A DNA stretch of 18,092 bases from Dehalococcoidia bacterium. GTDB lineage: Bacteria > Chloroflexota > Dehalococcoidia > SZUA-161. Every line of letters starts with the position of its first letter. The first letter of the stretch is position 1. The stretch covers positions 1 through 18,092 of the forward strand of contig JAUXAX010000043.1 in NCBI GenBank assembly GCA_030619685.1. Direction: 5' to 3'. Shown here piece after piece: positions 14,465-18,092 of the stretch. Made by a program: the position numbers and the translations under genes. A model generated the notes under the pieces. It was not told the DNA's origin, made no database searches, and saw nothing but the letters and a program-made list of their open reading frames with translations.

Positions 14465-15598
14465 GTGGATTACGCCCTTAGCGAACAGCAGGAAATGCTG
14501 AGGAATACAGCCCGCGATTTTCTGACGAAGGAATGCCCGAAGACGCTGGTACGCGAAATGGAGAAGGATGAGAAGGGCTACTCGCCCGACCTGTGGAAGA
14601 AAATGGCGGACCTAGGTTGGATGGGCCTGGTCTTCCCTGAGGCATATGGCGGCAGCGGGCTGAGTTCCCTCGATCTCACCATCCTCCTCGAGGAGATGGG
14701 CAGGGCGCTTGTTCCCGGCCCCTTTCTCTCAACAGTCGTGTGTGGTGGGTTGACTATCTTGAGATGGGGCAGCGAAGAGCAGAAAGGGGAACTATTGCCC
14801 AAGATAGCAAAAGGGGAATTGATACTAACCCTGGCGCTTACCGAACCCAGCGCAAGTTACGATGCAGCGGATATCACGGTTCGAGCGGTTCCTGAGGGGG
14901 ATGATTTCGTTATTAGCGGTACTAAGCTTTTTGTCCCAGATGCTCAAGTTGCTGACTATCTGCTATGTGTCACTAGGACCAAGGACAGTGACGACGAGCA
15001 GGACGGCTTAACCCTGTTCCTGATGGATGCCAGGAGCCCGGGCATAAGCTGCACGCTGCTGAAAACATTCACCGCCGATAAGCAATGTGAGGTTGTATTC
15101 GATAAGGTGCGGGTTCCTAAGACTAACATGCTCGGTGAACTCGACCGGGGATGGGAGATAGTAGAAGACATCATAGAGCAGGCAGCGTTTGCCCTATGTC
15201 CCTTGATGGTAGGTGGTGCCCAGCAGGTCCTGGAAACGTCGACTAACTACGCAAAGGAAAGGGTTCAGTTCGACCGACCTATTGGAAGTTTCCAGGCTAT
15301 CCAGCACAAGTGCGCCGATATGGCGACCGATGTCGCAGGCGCGAGGGATATCACCTATCAGACAGCTTGGAAGCTGAGCGAGGGGCTCCCCTGCAAGAAG
15401 GATGTCTCAATAGCGAAAGCGTGGATCTGCGAGGCCTATCGAAAGGCTTGCGTCGAGGGTATACAAATTCATGGAGGAATTGGTATTACCCAGGATCACG
15501 ATATGCAGCTCTACTACCGCCGTGCCAAGGCGATGGAAATCGCGTTCGGCGACGCTGACTACCACCTCGAGCGAGTAGCACGCGAAATGGGCCTTTAA
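14465..15598 (+). CDS. Acyl-CoA dehydrogenase
   Basis: FAD-linked acyl-CoA dehydrogenase, 377 aa from GTG 14465. This GTG is chosen because AAGGAGG sits just upstream and the protein then begins MDYALSEQQEMLRN as family members do; a TTG at 14429 would add twelve atypical residues. Visible features are the N-terminal helices, LALTEPS (FAD/substrate loop), the middle beta domain ending KVRVPKTNMLGE, the RVQFDRPIGSFQAIQHKCADM helix region, and IHGGIGIT near the C-terminus. The last helix reads AFGDADYHLERVA instead of a Y-E-G-T catalytic Glu motif, as in the subunits of heteromeric FadE-type dehydrogenases. With the broken dehydrogenase at 12048 it may have formed a two-subunit enzyme. It is the last gene of the plus-strand cluster. 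Confidence 0.9.
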   Translation: MDYALSEQQEMLRNTARDFLTKECPKTLVREMEKDEKGYSPDLWKKMADLGWMGLVFPEAYGGSGLSSLDLTILLEEMGRALVPGPFLSTVVCGGLTILRWGSEEQKGELLPKIAKGELILTLALTEPSASYDAADITVRAVPEGDDFVISGTKLFVPDAQVADYLLCVTRTKDSDDEQDGLTLFLMDARSPGISCTLLKTFTADKQCEVVFDKVRVPKTNMLGELDRGWEIVEDIIEQAAFALCPLMVGGAQQVLETSTNYAKERVQFDRPIGSFQAIQHKCADMATDVAGARDITYQTAWKLSEGLPCKKDVSIAKAWICEAYRKACVEGIQIHGGIGITQDHDMQLYYRRAKAMEIAFGDADYHLERVAREMGL

Positions 15599-15604
15599 TT
15601 GCAA

Positions 15605-15774
15605 GTATTCAGCTATCAGCACCCAGCATTCAGCTTTGAGAATGTTCTAAGTTCTACGTTCTAGGTCAACCTTGAACTTAGAACCTAGAACCCTAAAAAC
15701 TCGAACAGGGTCGCAAAATCCCCCTTTTCTAAAGGGGGACTAAGGGGGATTAGCCGAAAGCTGACTGCTGAACG
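15605..15774. repeat. Nested inverted-repeat region in the convergent intergenic gap
   Basis: Between two convergent genes. The outer arms are CAGCATTCAGCTTT (ending 15637) and its near reverse complement around 15758-15774 (AAAGCTGACTGCTGAA). Inside, GTTCTAAGTTC (15644-15654) pairs with GAACTTAGAAC (15674-15684), and GTTCTAGGT (15658-15666) pairs with ACCTAGAAC (15683-15691). Next, CCCCCTTT/AAAGGGGG (15720-15738, loop TCT) competes with AATCCCCCTT/AAGGGGGATT (15717-15751). The last motif is of a kind dispersed in many bacterial genomes. It may act as a bidirectional terminator or be a small non-autonomous element. Confidence 0.75.
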
Positions 15775-15785
15775 TTTACCTTCAA

Positions 15786-16559
15786 TTATAGGCTCAGCCT
15801 CATCTCCTCATAGCTCAGGGTTATATTCGCCCCTAGCTGCTTCGCCACCCCTTCTGTTTCTTCCCTGATCTCGCCCTCGAACACGGGGCTGACGTGGATA
15901 ATCACCACCGGCGGGAGATAGCCCTTGGTTTTCTTGAACCCGGCCAACTCCTCTCCAAGTAGGCGAGGGGAAAGGTGTCCAGCGGAGACAGCATGCTTCT
16001 CCAGTCTATTGGGCAGGGTCACATCGATGATAAGCAACTGTGGCGATATATGTTCCCAGCAGGCAGACAAACCCGGCCCCGCATCGCCGCTATAAAAGAA
16101 GCTCTTTTGCTCGCCAGAAGTAATCTGATAGCCCACCGTGGGGACAGCATGCTTCACCGGAACCGCCAGCACCTTGTAGCCGCCTATGTCTTCTACCTTG
16201 TGGGGCTCGAGGGGGCAGAATCTCAAGGGAGGGTTGTCAGGGTTAGGTACCTCGGTGAATTTGGGGTAGATAACACCGTTAAGTATATTATCGGAGATGG
16301 CATCCAGTGTGCTGGCCTGGGAATAGACCCGGATAGTCTTCTGGAAATGGGAGATATTAAGTGCGATGGTAGCCACATCCCTCACGTGGTCGTAGTGGCA
16401 GTGGGTGAGCAGAATAGAGCTCACCTTCTCCTGCTCTGAAAGGGAGAGGGTGGAGGTCAGTGCCCCGGCGTCCACTGCGAGGGTATCGTCGACGAGTAAA
16501 GACGTCAGCCTGGTAGTAGCCGATTCAACATTGTGCGCTCCTAATACCCTGATCTTCAT
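15786..16559 (-). CDS. Metallo-beta-lactamase-fold hydrolase (class II cAMP phosphodiesterase-like)
   Basis: A 257-aa soluble MBL-fold protein. The zinc motif HxHxDH is THCHYDH at 52-58 (His53, His55, Asp57, His58). Later ligands appear in YSGDAGPG, SAGHLSP and IIHVSP. The N-terminus MKIRVLGAHNVESATTRLTSLLVDD and the SGDAGPG segment fit the class II 3',5'-cyclic nucleotide phosphodiesterase / MBL hydrolase group, but the substrate is not certain. ATG at 16559 is used because GGAGG lies seven bases upstream; the in-frame TTG at 16580 would include the ribosome binding site in the protein. It follows the queuosine transporter gene after 30 bases and is probably co-transcribed with corA. Confidence 0.85.
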   Translation of the reverse strand: MKIRVLGAHNVESATTRLTSLLVDDTLAVDAGALTSTLSLSEQEKVSSILLTHCHYDHVRDVATIALNISHFQKTIRVYSQASTLDAISDNILNGVIYPKFTEVPNPDNPPLRFCPLEPHKVEDIGGYKVLAVPVKHAVPTVGYQITSGEQKSFFYSGDAGPGLSACWEHISPQLLIIDVTLPNRLEKHAVSAGHLSPRLLGEELAGFKKTKGYLPPVVIIHVSPVFEGEIREETEGVAKQLGANITLSYEEMRLSL

Positions 16560-16589
16560 TTCGCAACCTCCTTTCTTCAAGGGTTGATC

Positions 16590-17291
16590 TCAGCGTGTAA
16601 CCAGCAGGGGATTGAAATCGGTATCGTAGTCGTAGGTATCGATGCCCTCTTTTTTCTTCAGGAAATTCACTACGGCGTAGGTGAAGGGAGTGGCCGCCGC
16701 CTCGTAAAGGGTCTTCACCAGCCAGTGAGTGAGGATAATGCTGCCAAGCACAGCCCCAGGCAGTGTGCCGCCGAAGGCGATGGCGATGAAAACCGAGGTA
16801 TCCAACCCCTGACCGACTATGGTGGAACCGATAGTCCTGCTCCACAAGAAGCGCCCCTTGGTCCTGATTTTCATCTTGGCCAGGACAAAGGAATTGGCGA
16901 ACTCGCCAACCAGGTAAGCAGCAAAGGAGGCCACCAGAATCCGAGGAACATAGCCCAAGATGCGTTCATAGGCGACCTGGACATCCTCATCAAGAGCCGG
17001 AAGTTGCCCTGCCACCCACAAAGCAATCACCGCGATCACGTTGCAGAGAAAGCCCAGCCAAATCACACGGCGCGCCAGGCGATATCCGTAGACCTCGGTG
17101 AGTATATCGCCGATGATATAGCTTAAGGGGAAGATGATAATTGCAGCGGGCAACGGCGCCGGGAGTTCAAGCCCGCCAAGCCTTACCGGCCCAACGCCCA
17201 AGGTTATCAGTTTAACAGCGATGATATTCGCCGTAATGAGGCAAGTGATGAAAAGAGCAACAACAACAACAAACCGCTGTGAGATGACCAT
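16590..17291 (-). CDS. Queuosine precursor transporter (YhhQ/DUF165 family)
   Basis: A 233-aa inner-membrane protein with about six hydrophobic segments, including one at residues 7-28 and one around 46-60. The family hallmarks FPLSYIIGDILTEVYGYR near 54-71 and a later WSRTIGSTIVGQGLDTSVF segment are clear. Members such as E. coli YhhQ import queuosine precursors (preQ0/preQ1) for tRNA modification. The start ATG at 17291 is six bases after the corA stop and has only a weak AGAAG upstream, which suggests translational coupling to corA. No queuosine synthesis gene is nearby in the window. Family assignment is secure; the exact substrate is inferred. Confidence 0.9.
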   Translation of the reverse strand: MVISQRFVVVVALFITCLITANIIAVKLITLGVGPVRLGGLELPAPLPAAIIIFPLSYIIGDILTEVYGYRLARRVIWLGFLCNVIAVIALWVAGQLPALDEDVQVAYERILGYVPRILVASFAAYLVGEFANSFVLAKMKIRTKGRFLWSRTIGSTIVGQGLDTSVFIAIAFGGTLPGAVLGSIILTHWLVKTLYEAAATPFTYAVVNFLKKKEGIDTYDYDTDFNPLLVTR

Positions 17292-17297
17292 CAGCTT

Positions 17298-18092
17298 CTA
17301 AATCCAGCGCCGGGAACGGAAGAAAGCCAGCATGCCCCCGATGATGCAGAGCATAGCAACGAGTATTCCGGCAAAGGCAGCCGGACTGTCAACAGGCATG
17401 GGATAGATATTCATCCCCAAGATGCTGGCGATCAGCGTCAGGGGCAGCATTATGGTTGCGATGATGGTCAGCACTCGAATAACCTCATTGGTGCGAAACG
17501 AGATCATTATATCGTTGGTATCGCTAAGACCCTCCACCACATCTCTGTAGTCATCGAGCGTACCGCTAATCTTGCGCAAATGGTCCGCAATATCGCCGAA
17601 GTAGATCTCGGGGTCCTCTTTGAACACCGGCCACTCTTTCTGCTCGAGTGTCTCGACCGCCTCAGTCTGGGGCCTGATGATTCGCCGAAATGCTATAATG
17701 TCGCGCCTCAGTACCGCTACAGCCGCGAGCGCTGCACGCGGATTCTCACCGAAGATACGCTCCTCCACCTCATCGATGTTCTCTCCAATCCTGTTTAGTA
17801 TGGGGAAGCAATAGTTGACCAGCCTGTCGAGGATGAGATACAGCAGGTACCCGGAGCTGCGGCCCATGCTTTCCTCTCTATTTTTCTCGTTCGTTTCGCA
17901 CGCTCTAAAGAGAGTCACCAGCGGCTTGAGGTCTCCCTGGTGCAGGGTGATCAGATAGTCCTCACCAATGAATATAGAAACTTGACTGGGCGTGGTTACG
18001 CGCGCTTCGGGATTGAACACGGGGAAATGAAAGACCATAAAAAAGTAGTCTTCGTATTCATCGATCTTTGGCAGCTGCATCTTGCTCATGCA
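17298..18092 (-). CDS. corA: CorA-type divalent cation (Mg2+/Co2+/Ni2+) channel, 5' end outside window
   Basis: Pentameric inner-membrane channel for Mg2+ and related cations. The visible part shows PKIDEYEDYFFMVFHFP, the start of the conserved cytoplasmic alpha/beta domain. A long helix follows (VNYCFPILNRIGENIDEVEERIF onward), then TM1, the selectivity-filter motif GMN (GMNIYPMP) and TM2 ending FRSRRWI. The frame is open to the window edge. A Met at 18089 exists, but family members have about 50-80 residues before this point, so the true start is upstream. Downstream it is nearly contiguous with the queuosine transporter gene. Confidence 0.9.
   Translation of the reverse strand, partial: CMSKMQLPKIDEYEDYFFMVFHFPVFNPEARVTTPSQVSIFIGEDYLITLHQGDLKPLVTLFRACETNEKNREESMGRSSGYLLYLILDRLVNYCFPILNRIGENIDEVEERIFGENPRAALAAVAVLRRDIIAFRRIIRPQTEAVETLEQKEWPVFKEDPEIYFGDIADHLRKISGTLDDYRDVVEGLSDTNDIMISFRTNEVIRVLTIIATIMLPLTLIASILGMNIYPMPVDSPAAFAGILVAMLCIIGGMLAFFRSRRWI

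Noticed and set aside
15605..15774. Intergenic repeats considered as a CRISPR array
   Set aside because: Arms are inverted, unequal and not regularly spaced, with no spacer pattern and no cas genes.
16560..16580. TTG start for the MBL-fold hydrolase
   Set aside because: The extension encodes the ribosome binding site itself (K-K-G-G); ATG 16559 is preferred.

Overview
The window looks like the chromosome of an anaerobic, mid-GC bacterium, most plausibly an environmental Chloroflexota lineage such as Dehalococcoidia. That placement is inference. It rests on the pyr gene order, a PyrR attenuator, tandem class III CoA-transferases with acyl-CoA dehydrogenases, a ferredoxin-type glycyl-radical activase, and REP-like intergenic repeats. 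There is no rRNA or other marker to confirm it.

Region 1 (1-8160, minus strand) is a pyrimidine biosynthesis operon. It has a strong sigma70-type promoter (TTGCCA, 17 bp, TATAAT), then a leader with a recognisable PyrR-binding stem-loop and an intrinsic terminator whose U-run touches the pyrR start codon. The genes follow in the order pyrR, pyrB, pyrC, an orphan ORF, carB and probably the first codons of pyrK. carA, which would be expected between pyrC and carB, is not in the window. Its place is taken by an AT-richer unknown gene with a C-terminal membrane anchor. Between that gene and carB is a short, stop-terminated copy of the carB 5' end. PyrB carries a C-terminal PyrI-type zinc domain, followed by a tail that resembles an Ada-type zinc module without its cysteines.

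Region 2 (about 8160-8494) is a divergent intergenic region. It contains the pyrR promoter, a candidate plus-strand promoter, and on the minus strand a truncated 5' fragment of acpS (holo-ACP synthase). Partial housekeeping genes therefore occur at 3.4 kb and 8.2 kb, which suggests the neighbourhood has been rebuilt by recombination.

Region 3 (8495-15598, plus strand) is a CoA-ester catabolic cluster. It holds two class III CoA-transferases (the second lacks the catalytic Asp), an amidohydrolase-2-like protein with a degraded metal site, an acyl-CoA dehydrogenase broken by one frameshift, a glycyl-radical-enzyme activase with its own promoter, and a second acyl-CoA dehydrogenase. The combination recalls fumarate-addition pathways (bbsEF, bbsG, bssD type). 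However, no glycyl radical enzyme is present in the window, so substrate and pathway remain unknown.

Region 4 (15599-15785) is a convergent intergenic stretch packed with nested inverted repeats.

Region 5 (15786-18092, minus strand) is a tight set: corA (5' end outside the window), a YhhQ-type queuosine precursor transporter and an MBL-fold hydrolase.
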